Shown: positions 39,827-49,102 of the stretch, one piece after another
Layout: every line of letters starts with the position of its first letter
Numbering within the stretch: the first letter of the stretch is position 1
From: Variovorax boronicumulans
Lineage (GTDB): Bacteria; Pseudomonadota; Gammaproteobacteria; Burkholderiales; Burkholderiaceae_C
DNA length: 64,000 nt
Direction of reading: 5' to 3'
Assembly (NCBI RefSeq): GCF_007677875.1
Contig: NZ_VEDO01000012.1
Span: forward strand, 62,001-126,000
Program-made: the position numbers and the translations under genes
Notes under the pieces: model-generated
What the model saw: the letters and a program-made list of their open reading frames with translations, nothing else
Told to the model about the DNA's origin: nothing
Database searches by the model: none

Positions 39827-41251
39827 ATGAACGCTCCCGCCAGCACCGCCCAGCTGATCCCCGAATTCCACCCGCGCGAGGTGCCCGCGGCGCTGATCGA
39901 GGCGCTCAAGGCGCGCTTCGGCGAGAAGTGTTCCACCGCACTCGTGGTGCGCGAGCAGCATGGGCGCGACGAGTCCTCGTTCACGGTGCCGCCGCCGGCC
40001 GCCGTCGTGTTCGCCGAAAGCACCGAGGACGTGGCCGAGGCCGTGCGCCTGGCCGCCGCGCACGCCGTGCCGGTGATCCCGTTCGGTGTCGGTTCCTCGC
40101 TCGAAGGCCACCTGCTGGCCGTGCAGGGCGGCATCAGCATCGACGTGTCGCGCATGAACAAGGTGCTGTCGGTCAACGCCGAAGACCTCACGGTGACCGT
40201 GCAGCCTGGCGTCACGCGCAAGCAGCTCAACGAGGAGATCAAGAGCACGGGCCTGTTCTTCCCGATCGACCCGGGCGCCGACGCCTCCCTCGGCGGCATG
40301 GCGGCCACGCGCGCCAGCGGCACCAACGCCGTGCGCTACGGCACCATGCGCGAGAACGTGCTGGCGCTCGAGGTGGTCACGGCCCAGGGCGAGGCCATCC
40401 GCACGGGCACGCGGGCGAAGAAGTCATCGGCGGGCTACGACCTCACCCGCCTGTTCGTGGGCAGCGAGGGCACGCTCGGTGTGATCACCGAAATCACCTT
40501 GAAGATCTTCCCGCTGCCCGAAGCCGTGTCGGCCGCCATCTGCTCGTTCCCGAGCATCGAGGCGGCCGTGCGCACGGTGATCCAGACCGTGCAACTGGGG
40601 GTGCCGATCGCGCGCGTGGAACTCATCGACGCGAACACGGTGCGCATGGTCAATGCCTATGCCAAGCTCGGACTGCGCGAGGAGCCCATGCTGCTCATGG
40701 AGTTCCACGGCTCGCCAGCAGGCGTGCAGGAGCAGGCCGAAACTGTGCAGGAAATCGCGGCCGAGTTCGGCGGCAACGCCTTCGAATGGGCCAGCACGCC
40801 CGAGGAGCGCACGCGGCTGTGGACGGCGCGGCACAACGCCTATTTCGCGGCCGTGCAGTCGCGCCCGGGCTGCAAGGTGATCTCCACCGACACCTGCGTG
40901 CCGATCTCGCGGCTGGCGGACTGTCTGCTCGACTCTGTGGCCGAGGCCGACGCCAGCGGCATCCCCTACTTCCTGGTCGGCCACGTAGGCGACGGCAACT
41001 TCCACTTCGGCTATCTGCTCGACCCCGAACGCCCCGAAGAGCGCGTGAAGGCCGAGCAACTCAACCATGACCTCGTGGGGCGCGCGCTGCGGCTGGAAGG
41101 CACCTGCACGGGCGAGCATGGCGTGGGGCTGCACAAGATGGGCTTCCTGGTCGACGAGACCGGCGCCGGCGCGGTGGAGATGATGAGGACAATCAAGCGG
41201 GCGCTGGATCCGCAAAACATCATGAACCCCGGCAAGATCTTTGCCTTGTAG
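39827..41251 (+). CDS. FAD-linked oxidase (D-2-hydroxy acid dehydrogenase, GlcD/D-lactate dehydrogenase type)
   Basis: A 474-residue vanillyl-alcohol-oxidase-fold protein. The FAD-binding N-half has VIPFGVGSSLEGHLLA, GADASLGGMAATRASGTNAVRYGTM and FVGSEGTLGVITEITL (ends shown). The C-half has GHVGDGNFHFGYLLDP, whose His residues bind the 2-hydroxy acid carboxylate and metal, and the closing EHGVGLHKMGFL...DPQNIMNPGKIF. It would oxidise D-lactate or another D-2-hydroxy acid to the 2-oxo acid. Start: ATG at 39827. It is divergent from the DUF35/thiolase operon and shares its regulatory gap, so it may be induced together. Confidence 0.93.
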   Translation: MNAPASTAQLIPEFHPREVPAALIEALKARFGEKCSTALVVREQHGRDESSFTVPPPAAVVFAESTEDVAEAVRLAAAHAVPVIPFGVGSSLEGHLLAVQGGISIDVSRMNKVLSVNAEDLTVTVQPGVTRKQLNEEIKSTGLFFPIDPGADASLGGMAATRASGTNAVRYGTMRENVLALEVVTAQGEAIRTGTRAKKSSAGYDLTRLFVGSEGTLGVITEITLKIFPLPEAVSAAICSFPSIEAAVRTVIQTVQLGVPIARVELIDANTVRMVNAYAKLGLREEPMLLMEFHGSPAGVQEQAETVQEIAAEFGGNAFEWASTPEERTRLWTARHNAYFAAVQSRPGCKVISTDTCVPISRLADCLLDSVAEADASGIPYFLVGHVGDGNFHFGYLLDPERPEERVKAEQLNHDLVGRALRLEGTCTGEHGVGLHKMGFLVDETGAGAVEMMRTIKRALDPQNIMNPGKIFAL

Positions 41252-41385
41252 ACGGTGCGATCCGGCGCGGCAAGTCGCGGGGGCGGGCTCGGAGATTTCG
41301 TCAGAATTGGTTACCCTCCGACTTGACATCTGTGGATTTCTTGCAAGTCCAGACATAAAGTTACGGCTTTTCTCATGGGATCGTC

Positions 41386-41991
41386 ATGGTCAGACCCCTC
41401 CTGCCTTTCGCCGCCCTTGCGCTGGCCGCCTGCGTGCAGGCGCCGCCGGCTGCACCGCCGGACCAGCCGGCCATGGTCCGCATCTGCGACGACAAGGGAT
41501 GCTCCGACCGCCCGCGCAACAGTGCCAGCTTCGACGCCACGCGCGACACCAACCCCGAACAGACCCGCCGCATCGCCGCGCTGACCGCGCTTGCCGAAAA
41601 GGATCCGCGTGCCGCCTACGATCTGGGGCTACGCTATTTCCGCGGCGACGGTGTGCCGCAGAACAGCTACCAGGCGCTGCAATGGATGCGCAGCGCGGGC
41701 GAACGCGGCCATGCGCAAGCCCAGCTCGCGCTGGGCCGCTTGTACCTGTCGGGCCTGCAGGAAATGGGCGCCGATCCGGCCGAGGCCGAGCGGTGGTTGT
41801 CGATGGCAGCCGGCCGCGGCGACAAGGAGGCCGGCAAGTTGCTGGCCGAGGCTTCTGCTGCCAGGAAGAAGAACCAGGACGAATACAAGGCCTGGCTGGA
41901 CCTGAAGCGTCAGATCGAGCTCGAGTCCTGGCAGACCCGCTACACCTACTACTGGGTCTGGCAACCGACCGGGTGGTCATCACGCTATTGA
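41386..41991 (+). CDS. Sel1-repeat lipoprotein
   Basis: A 201-residue exported protein. The N-terminus MVRPLLPFAALALAAC is a lipoprotein signal with Cys16 as the lipidated residue. Two Sel1-like repeats follow (AAYDLGLRYFRGDGVPQNSYQALQWMRSAGERGHAQAQLALGRLYLSG, ends shown), suggesting a protein-protein interaction scaffold. The last 40 residues are aromatic-rich (YTYYWVWQPTGW). A consensus -35-like TTGACA lies at 41323-41328, but no convincing -10 is at the right distance. It precedes the CsgG-like lipoprotein by 48 bases, so the two are probably cotranscribed. Confidence 0.85.
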   Translation: MVRPLLPFAALALAACVQAPPAAPPDQPAMVRICDDKGCSDRPRNSASFDATRDTNPEQTRRIAALTALAEKDPRAAYDLGLRYFRGDGVPQNSYQALQWMRSAGERGHAQAQLALGRLYLSGLQEMGADPAEAERWLSMAAGRGDKEAGKLLAEASAARKKNQDEYKAWLDLKRQIELESWQTRYTYYWVWQPTGWSSRY

Positions 41992-42039
41992 GCGCCCCGC
42001 ATTTCTTTTCCTTTCCATTCTTTTGCAGAAAGCCAAGCC

Positions 42040-42870
42040 ATGAACACCTCCTCCTTCCTGCGCCCCGCCGTGCTGGCCGCCTCCGTGCTGGCCTTGGCCG
42101 GCTGTGAAACGCCCGGCGGCGGCAAGATCACGACCGGCAGCGCTCCCACCGCCGTGACCGGCGGGGCGGCCGGCGGCACCAGCGCGGGCGCCAACCCCAA
42201 TCTGGAGCGCTGCGACGCCCCGCTGGGCACGCTGGCCGTGGACGACGGCCGTGGCAAGGACTGGTACGCCAGCTTCGGCGCAGCCACCAAAGTCACTTCG
42301 ATCGAACCGCTGCTGCGCCTGGCCGTGCAGCAGTCCAACTGCTTCGTGATCACCTCGATCGGCAACAACCGCACCGAGAGCAAGCTGTCGGCCATCACCG
42401 ACAAGCAGCGCAACTCGGGCGAATTCCGTGCGGGTTCCAAGCAGGAGAAGGGCCAGCGCGTGGCCGCCGACTACTTCCTGGAACCGGCCATCATCATCGA
42501 CAACGACTCCACCGGCAAAGTGGCGGCCGGGCTGGGCGCCTTCCTGCCAGGCGGCTTCGGCGCGCTCGCAGGGGCCATGGAAAGCAAGGCGTCGGTCGTG
42601 ACCATGACGCTGTTCGACATCCGCTCGGGCGTGCAGATCGGCATCTCGGAGGGCAATGCCACGGCCACCAACTTCGGCGCGGCCCTGGGCGCCTTCGGTG
42701 GCGGCGCGGCGGCCGGCCTGGGCGGCTTCTCGCGCACGCCCGAGGGCAAGGCCACGGTGGCGGCGTTCGTCGATTCCTGGAATTCGATGGTGGTCTCTCT
42801 GCGCAACTACAAGGCGCAGGAGGTCAAGGGCGGCCTGGGCCGCGGTGGTGTGCTCAAGGTCGGCCAGTAA
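42040..42870 (+). CDS. CsgG/HfaB-family outer-membrane lipoprotein
   Basis: A 276-residue lipoprotein with signal MNTSSFLRPAVLAASVLALAGC and a Gly/Thr-rich linker. The CsgG-like domain follows: LAVDDGRGKDWYASFGAAT, LLRLAVQQSNCFVITSIGNN, GQRVAADYFLEPAII and VVTMTLFDIRSGVQIGISEGNATATN (ends shown). CsgG forms the curli export pore, but many relatives occur without curli subunits; none is encoded here. With the adjacent Sel1 lipoprotein it probably forms an envelope-associated assembly. It ends at an intrinsic terminator. Confidence 0.85.
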   Translation: MNTSSFLRPAVLAASVLALAGCETPGGGKITTGSAPTAVTGGAAGGTSAGANPNLERCDAPLGTLAVDDGRGKDWYASFGAATKVTSIEPLLRLAVQQSNCFVITSIGNNRTESKLSAITDKQRNSGEFRAGSKQEKGQRVAADYFLEPAIIIDNDSTGKVAAGLGAFLPGGFGALAGAMESKASVVTMTLFDIRSGVQIGISEGNATATNFGAALGAFGGGAAAGLGGFSRTPEGKATVAAFVDSWNSMVVSLRNYKAQEVKGGLGRGGVLKVGQ

Positions 42871-42890
42871 GCCGGCACTGCGCCCTGGAC

Positions 42891-42913
42891 AAACCGCCTC
42901 CGGGCGGTTTTTT
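42891..42913 (+). terminator. Rho-independent terminator after the CsgG-like gene
   Basis: AAACCGCC (42891-42898), loop TCCG, then GGCGGTTTTTT to 42913. The stem is GC-rich and followed by six T residues. The T-run ends in the stop codon of the convergent methyltransferase gene, so the hairpin may work in both directions. Confidence 0.88.
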
Positions 42914-43647
42914 CATGCCTTGCGGAAAGGCGCCTGGTACAACCAGACCGGCCGGCCGTCCGCACCCTGCAGGCGGGCCACGGGCCGCAGCGCAGTGGTC
43001 TCGAACTCCAGGCTGACCAGCCAGGCACCTGGCGCCAGTTCGGCTTCGGCCTTGGCCGCGGCGCGCGCCATGCTCTCGGGCCGTTGGAACAGGTAGACCA
43101 GCGCGTAGGGGCGCCAGTCGGTACGCCACATGTCGCCCTGGCGCACGCGGGCCCAGGGGCAGCGCAGCGCGCAAACCAGGCGCAGCGGCCAGCTCCACTC
43201 CACGCCGTGCACTTCGGCCTGGGGATACATCCAGCGAAGTGCCTGCAGGCCGTGGCCCAGGCCGCAGCCGGCATCCAGCACGCGGGCCCCAGCCGGCAGC
43301 GGAGCCTGGGTGGCCAGGCCTCGCAGCGCATCGGCCGGCGTGGGGAACAGCGGCGCGTCGCGCCAAGCGTTCAGCGGGTAGACCAACGCCAACAAGGCCA
43401 GTGGCAGCAGCCAGGCCCAGGCTGGCCACTGGGCGGCCCCGCTCAGCAACGAGGCCATCGGAAAACCCAACGCGATCAGCGCCCGGCGCCACAGTGTGCT
43501 GCCCAGCACGCTGGCCAGGGCACCCGCGGCGCTGGCCATCAACAAGGCCAGCGCCGGTGCCATGCCTGCCCCCAGCAGTGCCCGGAACAGGCCCCAGGCC
43601 AACGCCCAGGCCAACACGGCGGGCAATGGCCAGGGAAGACGCGGCAT
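42913..43647 (-). CDS. Membrane-anchored SAM-dependent methyltransferase
   Basis: A 244-residue protein. The first 90 residues contain three to four hydrophobic helices, then a class I methyltransferase domain with motif I VLDAGCGLGHGLQ (123-135), an acidic loop at HGVEWSW, and QGDMWRTDW. The substrate is unknown, and the membrane half is not typical of the small-molecule enzymes. It starts at an ATG that overlaps the parB stop by one base (TGATG), making it the last gene of the mnmG-par operon. Confidence 0.85.
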   Translation of the reverse strand: MPRLPWPLPAVLAWALAWGLFRALLGAGMAPALALLMASAAGALASVLGSTLWRRALIALGFPMASLLSGAAQWPAWAWLLPLALLALVYPLNAWRDAPLFPTPADALRGLATQAPLPAGARVLDAGCGLGHGLQALRWMYPQAEVHGVEWSWPLRLVCALRCPWARVRQGDMWRTDWRPYALVYLFQRPESMARAAAKAEAELAPGAWLVSLEFETTALRPVARLQGADGRPVWLYQAPFRKA

Positions 43648-44582
43648 CAGCGCGCGACTGTGGGAGAGAGCTTCTCGATCAGGCCGTTGAGCTCTTCGAG
43701 CGAACCGAACTGGATGCTCAGCTCGCCTGCCTCCAGCACGCGGCCGCCGCGCTTGACGCGCTTTTTGATGCGGATCTCGACATCGGCGGCGAACAGATCG
43801 GACAGCTCCTCCTCCACCCGTTTCAGGTCGCGCGACTTGTCCTTCTTGGGCTTGTTGGGCGAGGTCAGCGTGAACTCGGCCGACAGCTTCTTGGCCAGGC
43901 TCTCAGCCTCGCGCACGGACAGCTTTTTGGCCGAAATCTGGTTGCCGGCGGTGATCTGCGTCGCCCGGTCCAGCGACAAGAGCGCGCGCGCATGGCCCAT
44001 GTCCAGGTCGCCCGCCATGAGCATGGTCTGCACGGGCTCGGCCAGTTGCAGCAGCCGCAACAGGTTGCTGGCGGCGCTGCGCGAGCGGCCGACGGCCTGG
44101 GCGGCCTGCTCGTGCGTCATGCCGAACTCGCGCACCAGGCGCTGCAGGCCGTGGGCTTCTTCGAGCGGGTTGAGGTCTTCGCGCTGGATGTTCTCGATCA
44201 GCGACATCGCGGCCGCGGACTCGTCCGGCACGTCCCGCACCAGCACGGGCACCTGGTCCAGCCCGGCCAGGCGGGCCGCGCGGAAGCGGCGCTCGCCCGC
44301 GATGATCTCGTACTTGCCGGCCTGCTCTCCCGCGGTCAGCTGGCGCACGAGGATGGGCTGCATGATGCCCTGGGCCTTGATGCTCTCGGCCAGCTCGTAG
44401 AGCGCACCCTCGTCCATGCGCGTGCGCGGCTGGTACTGGCCGGGGACCATGGCATCGAGGCTCAGCGTGCTGGGCTTGCCGTCGGTTGCGGCGCCGGCCT
44501 CTGCGGCCGGCGTCTCTGCGACAGTGGGGCCCAGCAGGGCTTCCAGCCCGCGGCCCAGGCCCTTGGGACGTTTGGTGACCAT
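43647..44582 (-). CDS. parB: Chromosome partitioning protein ParB
   Basis: A 311-residue CTP-dependent DNA clamp that loads at parS and spreads. The N-terminal ParA-stimulating segment KRPKGLGRGLEALLG (4-18) is followed by the CTP-binding/ParB N-domain with GEYEIIAGERRFRAA-like GKYEIIAGERRFRAARLAGL and SLIENIQREDLNPLEEA. A helix-turn-helix comes next (MTHEQAAQAVGRSRSAASNLLRLL, ends shown), then the C-terminal dimerisation domain. Two parS sites are present in the same operon at 46597 and 47639. Start: ATG at 44582. It is separated from parA by a small hydrolase gene. Confidence 0.97.
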   Translation of the reverse strand: MVTKRPKGLGRGLEALLGPTVAETPAAEAGAATDGKPSTLSLDAMVPGQYQPRTRMDEGALYELAESIKAQGIMQPILVRQLTAGEQAGKYEIIAGERRFRAARLAGLDQVPVLVRDVPDESAAAMSLIENIQREDLNPLEEAHGLQRLVREFGMTHEQAAQAVGRSRSAASNLLRLLQLAEPVQTMLMAGDLDMGHARALLSLDRATQITAGNQISAKKLSVREAESLAKKLSAEFTLTSPNKPKKDKSRDLKRVEEELSDLFAADVEIRIKKRVKRGGRVLEAGELSIQFGSLEELNGLIEKLSPTVAR

Positions 44583-44587
44583 AGCAA

Positions 44588-45130
44588 TCAGTCCTTTTTG
44601 AGTTCTTCGAGCAGCGCACGTGCCACGGGCCAGTCGCCCAGGCCGGACTCGGCGTTCAGGTGGCCGCCGGCGCCCATGTCGTGGTAGCTGGAGCCCCAGT
44701 CCTCGGCCATGGTGCGGGCGCGCTCCTCGCTGCAAAAGGGGTCATTGCGGCTGCCCAGCAGCACAGTGCGGAAGGGCAGTCGCCGGCGCACGATGGGTGC
44801 CCAGCCCGGCAGTAGCACACGCAGGTCTTCGCGCTCGACGTCACCGGGTGCCGCCAACAGGGCCCCACGCACGCGCGCGGTCAGCCGGCTGTGGTCCGCC
44901 CAGGCCGCGACCTGAATGCAACCCAGGCTGTGGGCAGCCAGCACCACAGGCTGGTCCGCCGGCAATTCCAGCAGCACCTCGTCCAGGCGCGCCAGCCAGT
45001 CGCCGCGCAGCGGCCGCAGCCAGTCGTGCTGCTCGACGCGGCGGTCGCCGTAACGCTGCTCCCACAGGGTCTGCCAGTGGTCGGGGCCGGAGCTTTGCCA
45101 GCCCGGCAGTGTGAGCACCTGAGCGTTCAT
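44588..45130 (-). CDS. RBBP9/YdeN-family alpha/beta hydrolase
   Basis: A 180-residue serine hydrolase. The N-terminal VLTLPGWQSSGPDHWQTLWE (5-24), nucleophile Ser68 in AAHSLGC, Asp130 (GSRNDPFC) and His157 (GAGGHLN) form the triad. Family members (PF06821) are small esterases or peptidases with poorly known substrates. The gene lies between parA and parB, overlapping parA by 4 bases and ending 5 bases before parB, so it is translated as part of the partitioning operon. No partitioning role is known to me. Confidence 0.93.
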   Translation of the reverse strand: MNAQVLTLPGWQSSGPDHWQTLWEQRYGDRRVEQHDWLRPLRGDWLARLDEVLLELPADQPVVLAAHSLGCIQVAAWADHSRLTARVRGALLAAPGDVEREDLRVLLPGWAPIVRRRLPFRTVLLGSRNDPFCSEERARTMAEDWGSSYHDMGAGGHLNAESGLGDWPVARALLEELKKD

Positions 45131-45891
45131 CGTGCGCGCGCCACCATCTCGCGCGCGAAACTCAGGTAGGCCTGACTGCCGCGCGCGGCCGGGTCGAACA
45201 CCACGCCCGGCAGGCCGTAGCTGGGAGCCTCGGCCAGGCGCACGTTGCGCGGAATCACGGTGTCGAACACCTTGTCCGCGAAATGGCTTTTGAGCTGGTC
45301 ACTGACCTGCTGTTGCAGCGTGATGCGTGGATCGAACATGACACGCAGCAGGCCGATGATCTTGAGGTCCTTGTTCAGGTTGGCGTGGACCTGCTTGATG
45401 GTGTTGACCAGGTCGGTCAGACCTTCCAGCGCGAAGTACTCGCACTGCATCGGAACGACCACGCCGTGTGCGGCGCACAAGCCGTTCAGCGTCAACATGG
45501 ACAGGGACGGCGGGCAGTCGATCAGCACGAAGTCGTAATCACCCTGCACGGCTTCCAACGCCTGCTTGAGCCGGCGCTCGCGCCGCTCGACGCTGACCAT
45601 CTCGACCTCGGCGCCGGCCAGCTCACGGCTGGCACCCAGCACGTCGTAGCCGCACTTCTCGGACTTCACGCGTGCCTCGGCGATGCTGGCGGACTCCAGC
45701 AGCACGTCGTAGACCGACAGTTCCAGCGAGCGCTTGTCCACGCCGGAGCCCATGGTGGCATTGCCCTGCGGGTCCAGGTCGATCAGCAGCACGCGCTGGT
45801 CGGCGCGCACGAGGCCGGCAGCCAGGTTGACCGTGGTGGTGGTTTTGCCAACGCCACCCTTTTGGTTGGCGACGCAGAAAACACGCGCCAT
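45127..45891 (-). CDS. parA: Chromosome partitioning ATPase ParA
   Basis: A 254-residue Walker-type ATPase. The deviant Walker A motif KGGVGKTTTTVNLAAGL, DLDPQGNATMGSGVDKR, and DFVLIDCPPSLSMLTLNGL are all present. It binds DNA and ATP and moves ParB-parS complexes. Start: ATG at 45891 (MARVFCVANQ), directly overlapping the LysE stop; a GTG codon just before it would add one residue. It sits in the mnmG-rsmG-lysE-parA-hydrolase-parB order. Confidence 0.97.
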   Translation of the reverse strand: MARVFCVANQKGGVGKTTTTVNLAAGLVRADQRVLLIDLDPQGNATMGSGVDKRSLELSVYDVLLESASIAEARVKSEKCGYDVLGASRELAGAEVEMVSVERRERRLKQALEAVQGDYDFVLIDCPPSLSMLTLNGLCAAHGVVVPMQCEYFALEGLTDLVNTIKQVHANLNKDLKIIGLLRVMFDPRITLQQQVSDQLKSHFADKVFDTVIPRNVRLAEAPSYGLPGVVFDPAARGSQAYLSFAREMVARAR

Positions 45892-46502
45892 CACTGCACC
45901 GCCAGCTTGATACCGAAGCCGACCAGAAACAGCCCGGCGATTTTCTCGAGGGCGCTGGAGATGCGGCGGTTGGCACGCAGGCGCTCGGCGAGGCGGTGCG
46001 TCAACACCACGGCGATCAGGCTGTAAGTGAAGCCCAGCGCGGCAATCGTGGCCGCCATCACACCAAAGGTCAGCATGCCCTGGTGCCGCGCCGGGTCAAT
46101 GAACAGAGGGAAGAAGGCCATGTAAAACACGATGGCCTTGGGGTTGAGCAAGGTGATCGTGAGCGCTTGGCGCAGGTAATGGCGCGGCTGTATCTGCAGC
46201 ACAGGCGCATCGCCCGGCTTGGCACGCAGCATGCGTACTCCGATCCAAGCCAGATACGCCGCACCCAGCCATTGCACGGCATGGAAGGCGGCCGGATAGG
46301 CGGCCAAGACGGCGGCCACGCCGGCCAGCGCCAGCCACAGCAGGATCTGGTCCCCGAGAATGATGCCGGCGGCGCAAGCCAAGCCGCCGCGCAGGCCACC
46401 CTTGCTGGTCGAGGTGATCAGCGCCAGGTTGCCCGGTCCGGGAATCATCAGAAACACGACGATGGCGGCGACAAATGCGCCGTAGTCAGCAATGCCGAAC
46501 AC
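45891..46502 (-). CDS. LysE-family amino acid exporter
   Basis: A 203-residue, six-helix membrane protein of the LysE/RhtB family. VVFLMIPGPGNLALITSTSKGGLRGGLACAAG (ends shown) holds the conserved PGPNxL-like motif, and ITLLNPKAIVFYMAFFPLF the conserved NPK segment. The exported amino acid is unknown. Start: GTG at 46502, with AGGAG 5 bases upstream. Its stop overlaps the parA start, inserting a transporter into the rsmG-parA junction. Confidence 0.92.
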   Translation of the reverse strand: MFGIADYGAFVAAIVVFLMIPGPGNLALITSTSKGGLRGGLACAAGIILGDQILLWLALAGVAAVLAAYPAAFHAVQWLGAAYLAWIGVRMLRAKPGDAPVLQIQPRHYLRQALTITLLNPKAIVFYMAFFPLFIDPARHQGMLTFGVMAATIAALGFTYSLIAVVLTHRLAERLRANRRISSALEKIAGLFLVGFGIKLAVQ

Positions 46503-46532
46503 GGGATCTCCTAGGGGAAGCAGGCCGCGAGT

Positions 46533-47177
46533 TTAAGCGGCGGCGGGGCGCATCCAGACGATGCAACGCTCGGCGCCGAGACCCGGCACCTGCAGATGTT
46601 CCACGTGAAACACCTGCACCTGAACTGGCAGGGCGGCGATCTCATCGGCCGGCTCCTTGCCTTTCATGGCCAGCCACACCGCACCCGGCTTAAGGGCCGC
46701 GCGCGACCAAGTCGTGAAGTCGATCAAGGAGGCGAAGGCCCGACTGGACACGATGTCGTAGCCCTGCCCCAAGCTCTCCACGCGCGCGTGCAAGCCGCGC
46801 AGGTTGGGCAGATTGAGCTCCACCGCCACCTGCTGCACGAAGGCGGCCTTCTTGGCCACGGTGTCGACGCAGTGCACCTGCAGCTGTGGATGCAGGATGG
46901 CGAAGACCACACCGGGCAGGCCGGCGCCGGCGCCGACGTCGAGCAATGCACGGGCTTCTCTGCCCTGCTCTACAAGGGCACGCCGCAGCGGAGGCACGGC
47001 TGCCAGGCAATCGACGAGGTGCTGCGTGAGCATCTGCTCCGGGTCGCGCACGGCCGTCAGGTTGTAGACCTTGTTCCACTTGGCAATCAGCCCCTGGTAG
47101 GCCAGCAGGGCATCGGCCTCGGCATCCGACAGCGCCAGGCCGAGGGCCTGCGCCGCGTCGATCAAGCGGCCCTTCAC
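46533..47177 (-). CDS. rsmG: 16S rRNA (guanine527-N7)-methyltransferase RsmG
   Basis: A 214-residue enzyme that methylates G527 of 16S rRNA. The SAM-binding [17 protein letters not shown] (about 78-94), [26 protein letters not shown] (ends shown) and [15 protein letters not shown] are family-specific. Start: GTG at 47177, overlapping the mnmG stop (GTGA), so translation is coupled. A parS-like sequence lies inside the gene at 46597-46612. Confidence 0.96.
   Translation of the reverse strand: MKGRLIDAAQALGLALSDAEADALLAYQGLIAKWNKVYNLTAVRDPEQMLTQHLVDCLAAVPPLRRALVEQGREARALLDVGAGAGLPGVVFAILHPQLQVHCVDTVAKKAAFVQQVAVELNLPNLRGLHARVESLGQGYDIVSSRAFASLIDFTTWSRAALKPGAVWLAMKGKEPADEIAALPVQVQVFHVEHLQVPGLGAERCIVWMRPAAA
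46597..46612. other. parS site (one mismatch) inside rsmG
   Basis: TGTTCCACGTGAAACA differs at one position from the 16-base parS consensus TGTTTCACGTGAAACA. It would bind the ParB protein encoded 2 kb away. This change still leaves the central CACGTG and the right half intact. Confidence 0.8.
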
Positions 47178-49102
47178 GCGTTGACGGCGCGGCCGCGCTT
47201 CTTCAGGTGCACAAGCAGCAGCGAGATCGCAGCCGGCGTCACGCCGGAAATGCGCGACGCCTGACCCAGGGTTTCGGGCCGCTGCTTTGCCAGCTTCTGG
47301 CGCACTTCGATCGACAGGGCCGGCACGGCCATGTAGTCGAAGTCTTCCGGCACGCGCAGCGCTTCCAGGTGCGCCGCGCGCTCGACCTCTTCCTTCTGCT
47401 TGCCGATATAACCGGCGTACTTGGCGGCGATTTCGATCTGTTCGATCTCGTCTTCGCCCAGCGCCTGTTCCGGCACGAAGCGGCCGCCATCCAAGGACAT
47501 CAGGCCGGCGTAGTCCACGCCAGGCCGGCGCAGCAGGTCCGCCAGGTTGTATTCGTGCTCGATGGCTTTGCCCAGCACGCGCTCGGCCTCGGTGCTCAGC
47601 AGGTTGCGCGGATTGACCCAGAGCGAGCGCAGCCGCTGTGTTTCACGTGAAACAGCATCGCGTTTGCGGCTGAACGCGTCCCAGCGCGTGTCGTCCACGA
47701 GGCCCATCTGTCTGCCGACTTCGGTCAGCCGCATGTCCGCGTTGTCCTCGCGCAATTGCAGCCGGAACTCGGCCCGGCTCGTGAACATGCGGTAGGGCTC
47801 GCTGACACCCTGGGTGACGAGGTCGTCGACCAGCACGCCCAGATAGGCCTGGTCGCGCGCCGGCAGCCAGGGCTCGCGGCCCAGGCACTGCAGCGCGGCG
47901 TTGGCGCCGGCGAACAGGCCCTGGGCTGCGGCCTCTTCGTATCCGGTCGTGCCGTTGATCTGGCCGGCGAAGAACAGGCCCTGGATCGCGCGCGTCTCGA
48001 AGCTGCTCTTGAGCGCGCGCGGGTCGAAGTAGTCGTACTCGATGGCGTAGCCGGGCCGCAGGATGTGGGCATTCTCCAAACCGGGCATGGAGCGCACAAG
48101 CTCGTACTGGATGTCGAACGGCAGGCTGGTCGAGATACCGTTGGGATAGAACTCGTTGGTCGTCAGGCCTTCGGGCTCCAGGAAGATCTGGTGGCTGTCC
48201 TTGTCGGCGAAGCGGTTGATCTTGTCTTCCACGCTGGGGCAGTAGCGCGGGCCCACTCCCTCGATCTTGCCCGTGAACATGGGACTGCGGTCGAAGCCGG
48301 AGCGGATGATCTCGTGCGTGCGCGCGTTCGTGTGCGTGACCCAGCACGGCATCTGGCGCGGGTGCATGTCGGCCCGGCCCAGAAAGCTGAACACGGGCAT
48401 GGCCGCGCGCTCGCCGCCAGGCATGCCGTCGCCCGGCTGCTCGGTGCACTTGGAGAAGTCGATGCTGCGCCCGTCCAGCCGCGGCGGCGTGCCGGTCTTG
48501 AGCCGGCCCTGCGGCAATTTCAGCTCCTTCAGGCGCGCGCTCAGCGACTGGGCCGGCGGATCGCCCGCGCGGCCGGCCGCATAGTTGTTCAAGCCCACAT
48601 GGATCTTGCCGTCCAGGAAAGTCCCAGCCGTCAGCACCACGGCGCGGCTGCGGAACGCGATGCCGACCTGCGTCACGGCGCCCACCACGCGGTCGCCCTG
48701 CACCATGAGGTCGTCCACGGCCTGCTGGAACAGCCACAGGTTGGGCTGGTTTTCCAGCATGCGGCGAATCGCGGCCTTGTACAGCACGCGGTCCGCCTGG
48801 GCGCGCGTGGCGCGCACGGCCGGACCCTTGCTGGAGTTGAGGATGCGGAACTGAATGCCGCCCTCGTCGGTCGCCAGCGCCATGGCGCCGCCGAGCGCGT
48901 CGATCTCCTTAACGAGGTGGCCCTTGCCGATGCCGCCGATCGACGGGTTGCAGCTCATCTGCCCCAGTGTCTCGATGTTGTGGGTCAACAGCAGGGTCTT
49001 GCAGCCCATGCGGGCCGCGGCCAGCGCGGCCTCGGTGCCGGCATGGCCGCCGCCGACGACGATGACGTCGAATTCCTGGGGGTGGGTGTAGGGGGGGCTC
49101 AT
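47174..49102 (-). CDS. mnmG: tRNA uridine-5-carboxymethylaminomethyl modification enzyme MnmG (GidA)
   Basis: A 642-residue FAD enzyme that, with MnmE, installs the cmnm5 group on wobble uridine of several tRNAs. The FAD-binding [22 protein letters not shown] (ends shown), [35 protein letters not shown] and the C-terminal [18 protein letters not shown] are diagnostic. Length matches the 629-residue E. coli enzyme with a short extension. The ATG at 49102 overlaps the stop of the upstream PIN-domain toxin gene by 4 bases, an unusual join. A perfect parS site lies within it. Confidence 0.97.
   Translation of the reverse strand: MSPPYTHPQEFDVIVVGGGHAGTEAALAAARMGCKTLLLTHNIETLGQMSCNPSIGGIGKGHLVKEIDALGGAMALATDEGGIQFRILNSSKGPAVRATRAQADRVLYKAAIRRMLENQPNLWLFQQAVDDLMVQGDRVVGAVTQVGIAFRSRAVVLTAGTFLDGKIHVGLNNYAAGRAGDPPAQSLSARLKELKLPQGRLKTGTPPRLDGRSIDFSKCTEQPGDGMPGGERAAMPVFSFLGRADMHPRQMPCWVTHTNARTHEIIRSGFDRSPMFTGKIEGVGPRYCPSVEDKINRFADKDSHQIFLEPEGLTTNEFYPNGISTSLPFDIQYELVRSMPGLENAHILRPGYAIEYDYFDPRALKSSFETRAIQGLFFAGQINGTTGYEEAAAQGLFAGANAALQCLGREPWLPARDQAYLGVLVDDLVTQGVSEPYRMFTSRAEFRLQLREDNADMRLTEVGRQMGLVDDTRWDAFSRKRDAVSRETQRLRSLWVNPRNLLSTEAERVLGKAIEHEYNLADLLRRPGVDYAGLMSLDGGRFVPEQALGEDEIEQIEIAAKYAGYIGKQKEEVERAAHLEALRVPEDFDYMAVPALSIEVRQKLAKQRPETLGQASRISGVTPAAISLLLVHLKKRGRAVNA
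47639..47654. other. parS site (perfect consensus) inside mnmG
   Basis: TGTTTCACGTGAAACA, the exact 16-base palindromic parS consensus, occurs in the mnmG coding region. With the site in rsmG it marks this cluster as a ParB loading zone, and therefore probably close to the replication origin. Confidence 0.95.

Noticed and set aside
41323-41361. TTGACA as the -35 of a sigma70 promoter for the Sel1 lipoprotein
   Set aside because: The -35 matches perfectly, but the hexamer 17 bases on is AGTCCA, and the AT-rich CATAAA is 25 bases away. There is no convincing -10.
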